Source of the DNA: Sphaerotilus montanus
Lineage (GTDB): Bacteria; Pseudomonadota; Gammaproteobacteria; Burkholderiales; Burkholderiaceae_C
Assembly: GCF_013410775.1 (NCBI RefSeq)
Contig: NZ_JACCFH010000001.1
Location: 2,108,001-2,172,000, forward strand
Reading direction: 5' to 3'
Length of the DNA: 64,000 nucleotides
This document shows positions 8,018-18,628 of this stretch, piece by piece. The translations under genes and the position numbers were made by a program. The notes under the pieces were generated by a model. That model saw only the letters and a list, made by a program, of their open reading frames with translations. It was not told the DNA's origin and did not search any database. How positions within the stretch are numbered: the first letter of the stretch is position 1; every line of letters begins with the position of its first letter.

Positions 8018-9550
8018 ATGAGTAACAAATGGACCGTCCATGACTTCGACAAGGCGCCCGAGCGTCCGCCGCGCCCGCGGGGACGTCGGCCGGTGTCGCT
8101 TCAGCGCACGCCCCCGGAGCGGCGGTCGTTCAATGGCGCGCTGGTCGCCTCCGTCCTGCTCCATGGGCTACTGCTGAGCCAGTTGGTCGGCGAAGGGCAG
8201 GGGGTGCCGGGCCTGGTCCTCCCCTGGCAGGAGCGGCGGGCCGTGGTGCCCGACATCCAGACGGTGCTCGTTCCGCCGCAGCCCGCACCCGCCGCGTCTG
8301 CACCACCGGTGGCTGCTGTCGAGGTGCAGCGCGCGTCGATCCGGTCCGCGCCGGCCGAGGCACCGACCCCGAAACCGCCTGCACCACCCGCACCGCCTGC
8401 GCCGCCCCCGCCCGAGCGCGCGGTGGTCGAGGCGCCCGTACCCAAACCGGCACCGCCCGCCGAGGCGGTTCCCGTGAACCCGCCCCCACCGCCGCCCCGC
8501 GCCGAGGTGCCCGATCGCGCGCCGCCGCCCGTCCTCACCGCGGAGCCGACCGAGGTGCCCACGCCGGTCGTGCCGGTGGCGCCCGAGCCGATGCTCGCGG
8601 CCAGCGCGGTCGAGCCGAGTGCGTCGAGCCCCGACCCGGTGGCGGTTGCGCTGGCGCAGCGCGAGGCCGCGCTGGAGGCGCAGCGGCTGGACGTCGCAGC
8701 CCGCGCCGAGGCTGCAAGGCTGGAAGCGGAACGCCAGGAAACGGCGCGACAACAAGCCGCCAAACTGGAAGCCCAGCGGCAGGAGGCCGCCCGTCAAGCC
8801 GCGGCCCGCGCCGAAGCCGCCCGGCTGGAAACCGAACGCCAGGAAGCGGCCCGCCAAGCCGCCGCCCGCGCCGAGGCCGCGCGGCTGGAAGCGGAACGCC
8901 AGGAGGCCGCCCGACAGGCCGCAGCCAGACTGGAGGCCCAGCGGCAAGAAGCGGCCCGCCAAGCCGCCGTCCGCGCCGAGGCCACCCGACTCGCAGCCGA
9001 ACGCCAGGAAGCCGAGCGCCAGGAGGCTGTTCGACAGGAAGCCGCCCGCGCCCAGGCCGCGCAACAGGAAGCGGCGGCGAAGCGCGAAGCCGTGCTCCGC
9101 GCCATCGGCCGCCAGCTCGACGAGGAACGTGCCCGCCGCGACGCCGCCGCGAACGCCACCCCCAGCCCGTCCGGCACGCTCCCCCTGTCGCTCAGCACCG
9201 CCCGCCGCGCCCGCCTCTTCGGCCACACCGACTCCAACGCCGACCTCGTCGCCTACGCGCAGGCCTGGGCGCTGAAGATCCAGCTCAACACCTTGCCCGA
9301 CCAGGTCCGCGAGATCACGAAGCGCCCCCACACGCCGCCCACGGTGACGGTGGCCATGCGCAGCGATGGCTCGGTGGAGTCGATGACCTTCGTTGTCTCC
9401 AGCGGCGTGGCCGAGATCGACGACGCCATCCGGCGCATCGTCGAGACCCAGCGGCCTTACCCGGCGTTCCCGCTCGCGCTGGCCCGCGAGTTCGACGTGG
9501 TCGAGATCCGCCGCACCTGGTACTTCGACGCGGCGGTTCGTCTGCACTGA
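8018..9550 (+). CDS. TonB/TolA-like energy-transducing envelope protein with long Ala/Glu/Gln/Arg repeats
   Basis: A 510-residue protein with the architecture of TonB/TolA: a short basic cytoplasmic part (1-37), one membrane anchor at about 38-56 ([19 protein letters not shown]), a Pro/Ala-rich segment (about 80-190), a long coiled-coil region made of repeated [16 protein letters not shown]-type units (about 205-375), and a C-terminal TonB-like domain (about 405-510; [20 protein letters not shown], then [18 protein letters not shown]). ExbB/ExbD or TolQR partners are not next to it. It probably spans the periplasm. Whether it works with TonB-dependent receptors or in cell-envelope integrity cannot be decided from sequence alone. 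Confidence 0.82.
   Translation: MSNKWTVHDFDKAPERPPRPRGRRPVSLQRTPPERRSFNGALVASVLLHGLLLSQLVGEGQGVPGLVLPWQERRAVVPDIQTVLVPPQPAPAASAPPVAAVEVQRASIRSAPAEAPTPKPPAPPAPPAPPPPERAVVEAPVPKPAPPAEAVPVNPPPPPPRAEVPDRAPPPVLTAEPTEVPTPVVPVAPEPMLAASAVEPSASSPDPVAVALAQREAALEAQRLDVAARAEAARLEAERQETARQQAAKLEAQRQEAARQAAARAEAARLETERQEAARQAAARAEAARLEAERQEAARQAAARLEAQRQEAARQAAVRAEATRLAAERQEAERQEAVRQEAARAQAAQQEAAAKREAVLRAIGRQLDEERARRDAAANATPSPSGTLPLSLSTARRARLFGHTDSNADLVAYAQAWALKIQLNTLPDQVREITKRPHTPPTVTVAMRSDGSVESMTFVVSSGVAEIDDAIRRIVETQRPYPAFPLALAREFDVVEIRRTWYFDAAVRLH
8680..9085 (+). repeat. Imperfect tandem repeats encoding an alpha-helical coiled coil
   Basis: Within the TonB/TolA-like gene, units of the kind gcc-gcc-cgc-cag-gag-gcc recur many times and encode variants of [19 protein letters not shown]. 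The repeats are degenerate at the DNA level but keep the heptad-like protein pattern, as expected for a rigid periplasmic helix. Such arrays are prone to length variation between strains. Boundaries are approximate. Confidence 0.75.
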
Positions 9551-9717
9551 CGGGTGTGGCGGCAGGGGCGGGACCGTGGTACCGCCCGCCTGTCATGCAT
9601 CTTGTGCATAACCCACGCGCTTGCCGGCATGAACCCCCGTTTCTCCGCCTGCTGCGCGGAAAACACGCATGCGGTCCGGTCCCGCCCGCAGTAATCTGCG
9701 CTCCCTTTTGAAACACC

Positions 9718-9735
9718 GGTGTCCCGCCGGACACC
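9718..9735 (+). promoter_or_regulatory. Hairpin directly upstream of the maeB ribosome-binding site
   Basis: GGTGTCC (9718-9724), loop CGCC, GGACACC (9729-9735) form a perfect 7-bp stem that ends only three bases before the AGGAG at 9739-9743. No T-run follows, so this is not an intrinsic terminator. It could tune translation or transcript stability of maeB. Function is inference. Confidence 0.45.
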
Positions 9736-9750
9736 CCCAGGAGCGCCCCG

Positions 9751-12060
9751 ATGACCCAGCCCTTGTCCCCCGCCGAACTGGCTTTGCGTGAAGCCGCGCT
9801 GGAATACCACCGCGCACCGGTCCGGGGAAAGATCGCGGTCACCCCGCTCAAGCCGCTGATGAACCAGCGCGACCTGTCGCTGGCCTACTCGCCCGGCGTG
9901 GCCTACCCGTGCCTGGCCATCGAGAAGGACCCGTCGCTGGCCGCCGAGTACACCTCGCGCGCCAACCTCGTCGGCGTCGTCACCAACGGCACCGCGGTGC
10001 TGGGCCTCGGCGACATCGGCCCGCTGGCATCCAAGCCGGTGATGGAAGGCAAGGGCTGCCTGTTCAAGAAGTTCGCCGGCATCGACGTGTTCGACATCGA
10101 ACTCGCCGAGCGCGACCCGGACAAGCTGGTCGAGATCATCGCCGCGCTGGAGCCCACGCTCGGCGGCGTGAACCTCGAAGACATCAAGGCGCCCGAGTGC
10201 TTCTACATCGAGAAGAAGCTGCGCGAGCGCATGAAGATCCCCGTGTTCCACGACGACCAGCACGGCACCGCGATCATCTCCGGCGCGGCGCTGCTGAACG
10301 GGCTGGAGCTGGTCGGCAAGGCGATCGGTGACGTGCGGCTGGTGGTGTCGGGCGCGGGTGCGGCGGCGATCGCCTGTCTGGACCTGATGGTCGGCCTGGG
10401 CGTGAAGACCGAGAACATCTTCGTCTGCGACTCCAAGGGCGTGATCCGCGAAGGCCGCGGCGACAAGCTGGACGAGTCCAAGCAGCGCTACTGCCAGAAG
10501 ACCGACATGAAGACGCTGGCCGAGGTCATCGTCGGTGCCGACGTGTTCCTGGGCTGCTCGGCCGCGGGCGTGATGACGGGCGAGATGGTCGCCAGCATGG
10601 GCACGCAGCCGATCATCCTGGCGCTGGCCAACCCGGAGCCGGAGATCCGTCCCGAGATCGCCAAGGCCGCGCGCCCGGACTGCATCATCGCCACCGGCCG
10701 CTCGGACTACCCGAACCAGGTCAACAACGTCCTGTGCTTCCCCTACATCTTCCGCGGCGCGCTGGACTGCGGCGCGACGAAGATCACCGAGGCGATGAAG
10801 CTGGCCTGCGTGCGCGAGATCGCCGCACTGGCCAAGGAAGAGACCAGCGATGAAGTGGCCGCCGCCTACGCCGGGCAGGAACTGCAGTTCGGCCCCGAGT
10901 ACCTGATCCCGAAGCCCTTCGACGCCCGCCTGATCCTGCGCATCGCGCCGGCGGTGGCCGAGGCAGCGGTCGAGTCCGGCGTCGCCGAGCGTCCGATCAC
11001 CGACATGGCCGCCTACCGCGAGTCGCTGACCCGCTACGTCTACCAGACCGGCATGTTCATGCGCCCGGTGTTCGCCGCCGCCAAGCGCAAGCCGGCCCGC
11101 GTCGTCTACGCCGAGGGCGAGGACGAGCGCGTGCTGCGCGCCGTGCAGGCGGTACTGACCGAAGGCATGGCGCAGCCGATCCTGGTGGGCCGCCCGTCGG
11201 TCATCCAGATGCGCCTGGAGCGCGCCGGCCTGCGCCTGAAGGCCGGTGTCGACTTCGAGGTGGTCAATCCCGAGGACGATCCGCGTTTCCGCGCCTGCTG
11301 GGAGGAATACCACCGCCTGATGAAGCGCGACGGTGTCTCGGTCGAAGCCGCCAAGGCCGCGGTGCGCCGCTCGACGACGCTGATCGCCACCATGCTGCTC
11401 AAGCTCGGCCACGCCGACGCGATGCTGTGCGGCCTGCATGGGCGCTACGACACGCACTTCGAGTACGTGAAGAACGTCATCGGCCAGAAGCCGGGCGCCA
11501 AGGTCTTCGCCACGATGAACGCGCTGATGCTCGACGAGCACAACCTGTTCATCACCGACACCTACATCAACGACCAGCCCAGCGCCGAAGAGCTGGCCGA
11601 GATCGCGCTGATGGCGGCCGAGGAAGTGCGCCGCTTCGGGGTGCCGCCGAAGGTGGCTTTCCTGTCGCACTCGATGTATGGCACCTCGTCGCGGCCCTCG
11701 GCCAAGCGCATGCGCGCGGCGCGGGACCTGTTCGTGGCCCGCGCGCCCGAGATCGAGTGCGACGGCGAGATGCACGGCGACGCCGCGCTGTCGGAGACGA
11801 TCCGCCGCAACATCCTGCCGGACTCGACGCTGACGGGCGCGGCCAACGTGCTGGTGCTGCCCAACATCGACGCGGCCAACATCCTGTTCAACGTCCTGAA
11901 GGTGACGGCGGGCAAGGGCGTGACGGTCGGCCCGATCCTGCTGGGTGCGGCGGCACCGGTGCACATCCTGTCGCCGTCGGCCTCGATGCGCCGGGTGGTG
12001 AACATGACGGCGCTGGCGGTGGCCGACGCCGCGGCGGCGGAATCCCGGCGTTCTTCGTAA
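9751..12060 (+). CDS. maeB: NADP-dependent malic enzyme (malic enzyme plus phosphotransacetylase-like domain)
   Basis: Oxidatively decarboxylates malate to pyruvate with NADP. The 769-residue length is that of the large MaeB type: an N-terminal malic enzyme part (about 1-430; [38 protein letters not shown]) and a C-terminal phosphate-acetyltransferase-like part (about 430-769; [15 protein letters not shown]) that is known to be regulatory rather than catalytic. An AGGAG at 9739-9743 precedes the ATG. pyk follows 67 bases downstream on the same strand, which places two pyruvate-forming enzymes together. Confidence 0.96.
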   Translation: MTQPLSPAELALREAALEYHRAPVRGKIAVTPLKPLMNQRDLSLAYSPGVAYPCLAIEKDPSLAAEYTSRANLVGVVTNGTAVLGLGDIGPLASKPVMEGKGCLFKKFAGIDVFDIELAERDPDKLVEIIAALEPTLGGVNLEDIKAPECFYIEKKLRERMKIPVFHDDQHGTAIISGAALLNGLELVGKAIGDVRLVVSGAGAAAIACLDLMVGLGVKTENIFVCDSKGVIREGRGDKLDESKQRYCQKTDMKTLAEVIVGADVFLGCSAAGVMTGEMVASMGTQPIILALANPEPEIRPEIAKAARPDCIIATGRSDYPNQVNNVLCFPYIFRGALDCGATKITEAMKLACVREIAALAKEETSDEVAAAYAGQELQFGPEYLIPKPFDARLILRIAPAVAEAAVESGVAERPITDMAAYRESLTRYVYQTGMFMRPVFAAAKRKPARVVYAEGEDERVLRAVQAVLTEGMAQPILVGRPSVIQMRLERAGLRLKAGVDFEVVNPEDDPRFRACWEEYHRLMKRDGVSVEAAKAAVRRSTTLIATMLLKLGHADAMLCGLHGRYDTHFEYVKNVIGQKPGAKVFATMNALMLDEHNLFITDTYINDQPSAEELAEIALMAAEEVRRFGVPPKVAFLSHSMYGTSSRPSAKRMRAARDLFVARAPEIECDGEMHGDAALSETIRRNILPDSTLTGAANVLVLPNIDAANILFNVLKVTAGKGVTVGPILLGAAAPVHILSPSASMRRVVNMTALAVADAAAAESRRSS

Positions 12061-12127
12061 CCACCTTGTTCTATTCGGCGGTCAATAATCCGGCGGTTGT
12101 TTTTCAGATCCTTCAGGAGACCGCCCC

Positions 12128-13558
12128 ATGCCCCGCAATACCAAGATCGTCGCCACCCTCGGTCCCGCATCCTCCGACCCGGCGGTGCTGGAGCGGCTGA
12201 TCCGGGCCGGTGTCGACGTGGTGCGGCTGAACTTCAGCCACGGCAAGGCGCAGGACCACATCGACCGTGCCACCCTGGTGCGCGAGGTGGCCGCCCGTGT
12301 CGGCAAGCCGGTGGCCATCATGGCCGACCTGCAGGGCCCGAAGATCCGGGTCGGCAAGTTCGCCGAAGGCAAGGTGATGCTGGAGAACGGCGAGAAGTTC
12401 GTGCTCGATGCCTCGCGCACCGAGCCGGGCGACATCGCCGGCGTGGGCCTGGACTACAAGGAACTGCCGCGTGACGTCCGTCCCGGCGACACGCTGCTGC
12501 TCAATGACGGCCTGATCGTGCTGGTGGTCGAGCTGGTCAGGGGCGACAAGGTGCACACCGTCGTCAAGGTCGGCGGCGAGCTGTCCAACAACAAGGGCAT
12601 CAACAAGCAGGGCGGCGGTCTGACGGCGCCCGCGCTGACTTCGAAGGACATGGAAGACATCAAGACCGCGATGTCCTTCCAGTGCGAATACCTGGCGGTG
12701 AGCTTCCCCAAGAGCGCCATCGACATGGAAATGGCGCGCCAGCTGGCCAACGTGGCTGGCGAGCCGTGGCGCCACAAGCCGGGCATGATCGCCAAGATCG
12801 AGCGCACCGAAGCCATTCCGCAGCTCGAAGCCATCATGAAGGCCAGCGACGGCATCATGGTCGCCCGCGGGGATCTGGCCGTGGAAGTGGGCAACGCGGC
12901 AGTGCCGGCGCTGCAGAAACGCATGATCCGCATGGCCCGCGCGATGGACAAGGTCGCCATCACCGCCACGCAGATGATGGAGTCGATGATCCAGAACCCG
13001 GTGCCGACGCGCGCCGAGGTGTCGGACGTGGCCAACGCGGTGCTGGACGGCACCGACGCGGTGATGCTGTCGGCCGAGACGGCTGCCGGCAAGTACCCGG
13101 TGGAAACCGTCGAGCAGATGGTGGCCATCGCGATGGCCGCCGAGGCCGCCGAGGAAGTCAAGCTCGACGCCGACTTCACCAACAAGACCTTCGCCCGCAT
13201 CGACCAGTCGATCGCCATGGGCGCGCTGTTCACGGCGCACCACCTGGGCTGCAAGGCGATCCTGGCGCTGACCGAGTCCGGCTCGACCGCGCTCTGGATG
13301 AGCCGCTACAAGACCGACGTGCCGATCTATGCATTGACGACGCAGGTGCTGTCGGAGCGCAAGATGGCCCTCTACCGCAACGTGCGCCCGATCCTGATGG
13401 CCAAGTTCGAGGACCGCGACACCGCGCTGGCCGCGGCCGAGGCGCTGCTGGTCGACCGGGGCGTGCTCAAGCCGGGCGACACCTACGCCATCACCTGTGG
13501 CGAGCCGATGGGCTATCCGGGCGGCACGAACATGCTGAAGGTCTGCCGCGTCGGCTGA
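12128..13558 (+). CDS. pyk: Pyruvate kinase
   Basis: Converts phosphoenolpyruvate and ADP to pyruvate and ATP. The 476-residue protein opens with RNTKIVATLGPASSDPAVL, has the RLNFSHG substrate segment, the catalytic region MIAKIERTEAI with the active-site Lys, RGDLAVEVG, and TATQMMESM near the metal site. The C-terminal allosteric domain is present. Length is normal. Confidence 0.97.
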   Translation: MPRNTKIVATLGPASSDPAVLERLIRAGVDVVRLNFSHGKAQDHIDRATLVREVAARVGKPVAIMADLQGPKIRVGKFAEGKVMLENGEKFVLDASRTEPGDIAGVGLDYKELPRDVRPGDTLLLNDGLIVLVVELVRGDKVHTVVKVGGELSNNKGINKQGGGLTAPALTSKDMEDIKTAMSFQCEYLAVSFPKSAIDMEMARQLANVAGEPWRHKPGMIAKIERTEAIPQLEAIMKASDGIMVARGDLAVEVGNAAVPALQKRMIRMARAMDKVAITATQMMESMIQNPVPTRAEVSDVANAVLDGTDAVMLSAETAAGKYPVETVEQMVAIAMAAEAAEEVKLDADFTNKTFARIDQSIAMGALFTAHHLGCKAILALTESGSTALWMSRYKTDVPIYALTTQVLSERKMALYRNVRPILMAKFEDRDTALAAAEALLVDRGVLKPGDTYAITCGEPMGYPGGTNMLKVCRVG

Positions 13559-13752
13559 CTTGTCGTACTCGGGCTGTAACCGACCTGCAATCTTGCGCAG
13601 ATTTGGCACACCCCGGGTCTTCAAGGCGCACAGATAAGGGGAAATCGCACGGCTGATCGTGGCCTCGATCGTAGAATCTTGGGAGTTACACAGCGGTTTC
13701 AGCGGCCGCTGCTGCAGGTTCTTGTCATCCTGTCACTTCCTGAGGTTTTCCC

Positions 13753-14814
13753 ATGCTCGTCTCCATGCGCCAACTGCTGGACCACGCCGCCGAACACGGC
13801 TATGGCATTCCGGCGTTCAACGTCAACAACCTGGAGCAGGTGCAGGCCGTGATGGCCGCCGCCGACGCGCTCGGCGCACCAGTGATCCTGCAGGCCTCGG
13901 CCGGCGCCCGCAAGTACGCTGGCGAGCACTTCATCAAGCACCTGATCCAGGCCGCTGTCGAAGCCTATCCGCACATCCCGCTGGTCATGCACCAGGACCA
14001 CGGCCAGACCCCGGCGATCTGCCAGGGCGCCATCGACCTGGGCTTCGGCTCGGTGATGATGGACGGCTCGCTGCAGGCCGACGGCAAGACCCCCGCCTCC
14101 TTCGACTACAACGTTGAGGTCACGCGCAAGGTCGTCGACATGGCCCACAAGGTCGGCGTGACCGTCGAGGGCGAGCTGGGCTGCCTGGGCAACCTGGAAA
14201 CCGGTGAAGCCGGCGAGGAAGACGGCATCGGCGCCGAAGGCAAGCTGGACCACAGCCAGATGCTGACCGACCCGGAAGAGGCCGCCGTGTTCGTCAAGGC
14301 CACGCAGCTCGACGCGCTGGCCATCGCCATCGGCACCAGCCACGGCGCCTACAAGTTCAGCCGCAAGCCCACGGGCGACATCCTGGCGATCTCGCGCGTC
14401 AAGGAAATCCACGCCCGCATCCCCAACACCCACCTGGTGATGCACGGCTCCTCGTCGGTGCCGCAGGACCTGCTGGCGATCATCAACCAGTACGGCGGCA
14501 AGATGAAGGAAACCTACGGCGTGCCGGTCGAGGAGATCCAGGAAGCCATCAAGTTCGGCGTGCGCAAGATCAACATCGACACCGACATCCGCCTGGCCAT
14601 GACCGGCGCGGTGCGCAAGTTCATGTTTGAGAACCCGGACAAGTTCGACGCCCGCGAGTGGCTCAAGCCGGCCCGCGAAGCCGCGATGAAGATCTGCAAG
14701 CAGCGCTACATGGAATTCGGCTGCGAAGGCCAGGGCAGCAAGATCAAGGGCATCCCGATGTCGGTGGTGGCCGAGATGTACAGCCGCGGCGAGCTGGCGC
14801 AGCAGGTGGTCTGA
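13753..14814 (+). CDS. fba: Fructose-bisphosphate aldolase, class II
   Basis: Zinc-dependent aldolase that splits fructose 1,6-bisphosphate into two triose phosphates. The 353-residue protein has the zinc and catalytic segment MHQDHGQTP near residue 80, [12 protein letters not shown] with a conserved Glu, [18 protein letters not shown] and [17 protein letters not shown]. Length and sequence fit the long (CbbA-like) class IIA/B form common in Burkholderiales. A 194-base leader separates it from pyk, so it probably has its own promoter. An intrinsic terminator follows at 14840. Confidence 0.96.
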   Translation: MLVSMRQLLDHAAEHGYGIPAFNVNNLEQVQAVMAAADALGAPVILQASAGARKYAGEHFIKHLIQAAVEAYPHIPLVMHQDHGQTPAICQGAIDLGFGSVMMDGSLQADGKTPASFDYNVEVTRKVVDMAHKVGVTVEGELGCLGNLETGEAGEEDGIGAEGKLDHSQMLTDPEEAAVFVKATQLDALAIAIGTSHGAYKFSRKPTGDILAISRVKEIHARIPNTHLVMHGSSSVPQDLLAIINQYGGKMKETYGVPVEEIQEAIKFGVRKINIDTDIRLAMTGAVRKFMFENPDKFDAREWLKPAREAAMKICKQRYMEFGCEGQGSKIKGIPMSVVAEMYSRGELAQQVV

Positions 14815-14839
14815 TCCGATTGCTGCGGCCTGCCTGATG

Positions 14840-14867
14840 ACGGCCCGTCTCTGACGGGCCGTTTTTT
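14840..14867 (+). terminator. Intrinsic terminator after fba
   Basis: Stem ACGGCCCGT (14840-14848) and ACGGGCCGT (14854-14862) with a five-base loop, followed by a run of six T at 14862-14867. It lies 26 bases after the fba stop and ends that transcript before purC. Confidence 0.92.
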
Positions 14868-14921
14868 CATGGGGCGAGCCGCCTACAATCGGCGCCGATT
14901 CCCGCCTTTCGACCCTCTGCC

Positions 14922-15842
14922 GTGACCCCTGCCGTGACCGCTGCCCTGCACAACTCCAGCCTCCACTCCCTGCCGCTGCTCGCCCGCGGCAAGGTGCGCG
15001 ACAACTATGCCGTCGGCGAAGACCGCATCCTGATGGTCGCCACCGACCGGCTGTCGGCCTTCGACGTGATCATGGGCGAGCCGATTCCGGGCAAGGGCGC
15101 GCTGCTGACGCGCGTGGCGCTGTTCTGGTTCGCCCGCCTGGGCCACATCGTGCCGAACCACCTGACCGGCGAAGACCCGCTGAGCGTGGTCGCTCCCGAC
15201 GAGGTGGAACAGGTGCGCGACCGCTCGATGCTGGTCAAGCGCCTGAAGCCGCTGCCGGTCGAGGCGGTGGTGCGCGGCTACCTGGCCGGCAGCGGCTGGA
15301 AGGAATACCAGGAGAGCCAGTCGGTCTGCGGCGTCGCGCTGCCGACCGGCCTGACCAACGCGGCCAAGCTGCCCGCGCCGATCTTCACGCCGGCCACCAA
15401 GGCCGACGTGGGCGACCACGACGAGAACATCGCCTTCGAGCGCATGGTCGAGATCATCGGCCTCGATCTGGCCACCCGCGTGCGCGACATTTCGATCCAG
15501 CTCTACCAGACCGCCGCCGACTTCGCGCTGACCCGCGGCATCATCATCGCCGACACCAAGTTCGAGTTCGGCCTGGACGAGCAGGGCACCCTGACGCTGA
15601 TGGACGAGGTGCTGACGCCCGATTCGTCGCGTTACTGGCCGGTCGAGCAGTACGCCGCTGCGCAGGCCGTCGGCGCGAACCCGCCGAGCTTCGACAAGCA
15701 GTACCTGCGCGACTGGCTGGAAACGGCGCAGGTCGACGGCCGCCCCTGGGGCAAGGTCGCACCGGCGCCCGCGCTGCCGGACGAGGTCATCGCCCACACC
15801 ACCGCCAAGTACCAGGAAGCCCTGGACCGGCTGATGGGCTGA
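14922..15842 (+). CDS. purC: Phosphoribosylaminoimidazole-succinocarboxamide synthase (SAICAR synthase)
   Basis: Joins CAIR and aspartate using ATP in purine biosynthesis. The 306-residue product shows [13 protein letters not shown] (ATP site), [32 protein letters not shown] and [15 protein letters not shown]. The length is that of the long PurC form. The start is a GTG at 14922; a second GTG at 14934 is equally possible. It ends convergently with the thioredoxin-like gene, 22 bases away. Confidence 0.96.
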   Translation: MTPAVTAALHNSSLHSLPLLARGKVRDNYAVGEDRILMVATDRLSAFDVIMGEPIPGKGALLTRVALFWFARLGHIVPNHLTGEDPLSVVAPDEVEQVRDRSMLVKRLKPLPVEAVVRGYLAGSGWKEYQESQSVCGVALPTGLTNAAKLPAPIFTPATKADVGDHDENIAFERMVEIIGLDLATRVRDISIQLYQTAADFALTRGIIIADTKFEFGLDEQGTLTLMDEVLTPDSSRYWPVEQYAAAQAVGANPPSFDKQYLRDWLETAQVDGRPWGKVAPAPALPDEVIAHTTAKYQEALDRLMG

Positions 15843-15864
15843 TGCAGCCGATTCCGTCGAGGGA

Positions 15865-16809
15865 TCAGAACACCGCCATGCTGAGCTTGCGGCGGTAGAG
15901 GTCGATCACCGGGTCGCCCGGCACGACCACCGCCTTGCCGGCGATCTCGACCGCGCCCTTCTTGGCCTCCGGTGCCGCGGTCTTCGGCGCCGGCTTGGTC
16001 ATCAGCTCCAGGATGGCGACGTAGGTCTTGCGCGCCAGGCCGTCATTCCAGGCCTTGTCGCGCATCAGGATCTCCAGCAGCTCGTCCATCGCCTCGGTGA
16101 AGGCCTCGCAGGCCATCAGCAGCTGGGCGCGTTCGTAGCGGGCATCGAAATCGCGCTTGCTGGCGGCGATGGCGGCGTCGAGCGTGGCCATGTCGCGGGC
16201 GGTGGCGACCCGCTCGCAGGCGGTGAGCCACACGCCGAGCGCGGCGATGCGGCCGTCCAGCATCGCCTTGGGCGCCATCGGGGCGTAGATCTGGCGCGCT
16301 TCGGTGACGTGGCCGTTCTGCAGCAGCAGCCTGGCGAAGTCGAAGCGCGTCACGTCGTTGGACGGGTCGGTGGCCAGCGCCTGCTGCAGCTTGTTCAGGG
16401 CCGTGGCGGTGTCGCCGTCCTCGATCAGGGCTTCGGCTTCCTCGGTCTCGACGGCGGCTTCGGCCGCGGCTTCGCTCGGCACGTGCTTGTCGAGGAACTC
16501 GCGGATCTGCGCCTCGGGGATGGCGCCGACGAAACCGTCGACCGGCTGGCCCTGGCTGAACATCACGCAGAACGGGATCGAGCGCACGCCGAACATCTGG
16601 CTGAGCTGGCCGGCGATCTCGGGCACTTCGTCGGCGTTGAGCTTGGCCAGCACGAAGCGGCCGGCGTAGTCGGTTTCGAGCTTTTCGAGCACCGGGCCGA
16701 GCTGCTTGCACGGGCCGCACCACGGCGCCCAGATGTCGAGCAGCACGGGCTGCTGCGTCGAGCCCTGGATCAGTTCGGCTTCGAAATTCTGGAGGGTGAT
16801 ATCGATCAT
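15865..16809 (-). CDS. Thioredoxin-like protein with TPR region (YbbN/CnoX-like co-chaperone)
   Basis: From the ATG at 16809 the 314-residue product has an N-terminal thioredoxin fold (about 1-105) with the redox motif [10 protein letters not shown] near residues 27-36, then helical repeats (about 120-275; [20 protein letters not shown]) as in the YbbN/CnoX family, which protects proteins during oxidative stress. The open frame runs much further upstream but that part is antisense to purE. Here the intact CGPC motif suggests redox activity is retained. The start is divergent from purE. Confidence 0.92.
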   Translation of the reverse strand: MIDITLQNFEAELIQGSTQQPVLLDIWAPWCGPCKQLGPVLEKLETDYAGRFVLAKLNADEVPEIAGQLSQMFGVRSIPFCVMFSQGQPVDGFVGAIPEAQIREFLDKHVPSEAAAEAAVETEEAEALIEDGDTATALNKLQQALATDPSNDVTRFDFARLLLQNGHVTEARQIYAPMAPKAMLDGRIAALGVWLTACERVATARDMATLDAAIAASKRDFDARYERAQLLMACEAFTEAMDELLEILMRDKAWNDGLARKTYVAILELMTKPAPKTAAPEAKKGAVEIAGKAVVVPGDPVIDLYRRKLSMAVF

Positions 16810-16902
16810 CGGGGTGTACCTGGGGTGGGGGCGTGGCGTGCGGGAAACGTCCCGGAGCCGGTGGCGCCTAAAATCTCGCCTTTGTCCAGCCCGGAGTCTG
16901 CC

Positions 16903-17412
16903 TTGAACAGCGCAACGCCCGTGGTCGGCATCGTCATGGGGTCCAACAGCGACTGGGACACCATGAAGAACGCCGCCCAGATTCTCGCCGACTTCGGCGT
17001 GCCCTTCGAAGCCCAGGTCGTCTCGGCCCACCGCATGCCCGATGACATGTTCCGCTACGCCGAGTCGGCGCGCGGACGTGGTCTGCAGGCCATCATCGCC
17101 GGCGCCGGTGGCGCCGCCCACCTGCCCGGCATGCTCGCCGCCAAGACGCCCGTGCCCGTGCTCGGCGTGCCGGTGGCCAGCAAGCACCTGCAGGGCGTGG
17201 ACTCGCTGCACTCGATCGTGCAGATGCCCAAGGGCGTGCCGGTGGCGACGTTCGCGATCGGCGTGGCGGGGGCGGCCAACGCGGCGCTGTTCGCCGTCGC
17301 GCTGCTGGCGAACCACGACGCGCGGCTGGCCGAGGCGCTCGACGCCTTCCGTGCCCGCCAGACCGAAGCGGCCCGGGCGATGACGCTCGGCCCGCTGGAC
17401 GGACAGGGCTGA
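16903..17412 (+). CDS. purE: N5-carboxyaminoimidazole ribonucleotide mutase
   Basis: Rearranges N5-CAIR to CAIR in purine biosynthesis. The sequence [29 protein letters not shown] and [11 protein letters not shown] are diagnostic. There is no suitable ATG in frame upstream; the likely start is the TTG at 16903 (169 residues), with a GTG at 16921 (163 residues) or a TTG at 16882 as alternatives. The stop is five bases before purK, its usual partner. Confidence 0.93.
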   Translation: MNSATPVVGIVMGSNSDWDTMKNAAQILADFGVPFEAQVVSAHRMPDDMFRYAESARGRGLQAIIAGAGGAAHLPGMLAAKTPVPVLGVPVASKHLQGVDSLHSIVQMPKGVPVATFAIGVAGAANAALFAVALLANHDARLAEALDAFRARQTEAARAMTLGPLDGQG

Positions 17413-17417
17413 AGCGC

Positions 17418-18611
17418 ATGGCCATGCCCCGACTGTTGCCCGGCGACCGCAGCGCCGCCGACCCGACCCGCGCCGTGACGCTGGGCGTCATGGGTGGCGG
17501 CCAGCTCGGCCGCATGTTCGTCCACGCCGCGCAGCAGCTCGGCTTCCGCACCGCCGTGCTGGAGCCAGACGCCACCAGCCCCGCCGGCACGGTCGCCCAT
17601 GTGCATGTGAACGCCGGCTACCTCGACGCCGCCGGCCTGCAGCGTCTGGCCGACGAGGCCGACGCGATCACCACCGAATTCGAGAACGTGCCCGCCGACG
17701 CGCTGCGCACGCTGGCCGCGCGCCGCCCGGTGGCGCCGTCGGGCGACGCGGTGGCCGTGTGCCAGGACCGCGCCGCCGAGAAGGCGCATTTCACCGACTG
17801 CGGTGTGCCCGTGGCGCCGTATGCGGTGATCGACAGTGAAGCTGCGCTGGCCGCGGTCGGCGACGACCTGCTGCCTGGCATCCTGAAGACTGCCCGCATG
17901 GGCTACGACGGCAAGGGCCAGATCCGCGTGGCGGACCGCGCCGAGCTGGCCGCGGGCTGGGCGGAACTCGGCGGCACGGTCTGCGTGCTGGAAAAGCGCC
18001 TGCCGCTGGCCTTCGAGGTCAGCGTGCTGATCGCGCGTGGCGGCGACGGGCGCGTGGTCGCCTTCCCGTTGCAGCAGAACCTGCACCGCGACGGCATTCT
18101 GGCCGTCACCACCGTGCCCGCACCGGCCGGCACGCCCGCGCTGGAGGCCGAGGCCGTCGGCTGCGCGGCGCGCATCGCGGCAGACCTGGGCTATGTCGGC
18201 GTGCTGTGCATCGAGTTCTTCATCCTCGAAGACGGCTCGCTCGTCGCCAACGAGATGGCGCCGCGCCCGCACAACTCCGGCCACCACACGATCGACTCGT
18301 GCGACGTGTCGCAGTTCGACCTGCAGGTGCGCGCGATGGCCGGGCTGCCGCTGGTCAAGCCGCGGCTGCACTCGCCGACGGTGATGCTGAACCTGCTGGG
18401 TGACCTGTGGTTCGACGCGCAAGGCGCCGAACGCTCGCCGGACTGGGCGGCCGTGCTGGCGCTGCCGGGGGCGCACCTGCACCTCTACGGCAAGGAATCG
18501 GCGCGCCCCGGCCGCAAGATGGGCCACCTGACGCTCACGGCGGCCACGCCCGCGGCGGCGCGTGACGTGGCGCTGCAGGCCGCGGCGTTGCTCGGCCTGC
18601 CGGCGTTCTGA
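17418..18611 (+). CDS. purK: N5-carboxyaminoimidazole ribonucleotide synthase
   Basis: ATP-grasp enzyme that carboxylates AIR with bicarbonate, supplying PurE. The 397-residue protein shows [20 protein letters not shown] at the start, [23 protein letters not shown] (ATP-grasp), [10 protein letters not shown], and the metal-binding region [15 protein letters not shown]. It follows purE by five bases and precedes the Sua5-type gene by 17 bases. Confidence 0.96.
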   Translation: MAMPRLLPGDRSAADPTRAVTLGVMGGGQLGRMFVHAAQQLGFRTAVLEPDATSPAGTVAHVHVNAGYLDAAGLQRLADEADAITTEFENVPADALRTLAARRPVAPSGDAVAVCQDRAAEKAHFTDCGVPVAPYAVIDSEAALAAVGDDLLPGILKTARMGYDGKGQIRVADRAELAAGWAELGGTVCVLEKRLPLAFEVSVLIARGGDGRVVAFPLQQNLHRDGILAVTTVPAPAGTPALEAEAVGCAARIAADLGYVGVLCIEFFILEDGSLVANEMAPRPHNSGHHTIDSCDVSQFDLQVRAMAGLPLVKPRLHSPTVMLNLLGDLWFDAQGAERSPDWAAVLALPGAHLHLYGKESARPGRKMGHLTLTAATPAAARDVALQAAALLGLPAF

Positions 18612-18628
18612 AGGGAAGGGCGACCGCC

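Noticed and set aside
9457-11964. 835-codon minus-strand frame opposite maeB
   Set aside because: It is a His/Arg/Asp-rich shadow of maeB with no motif; high GC content leaves long open frames on the opposite strand.
15865-17316. Extended 483-residue thioredoxin-like protein starting at 17316
   Set aside because: The extra N-terminal part is antisense to purE and has no homologous character; the thioredoxin fold starts cleanly at the ATG at 16809.
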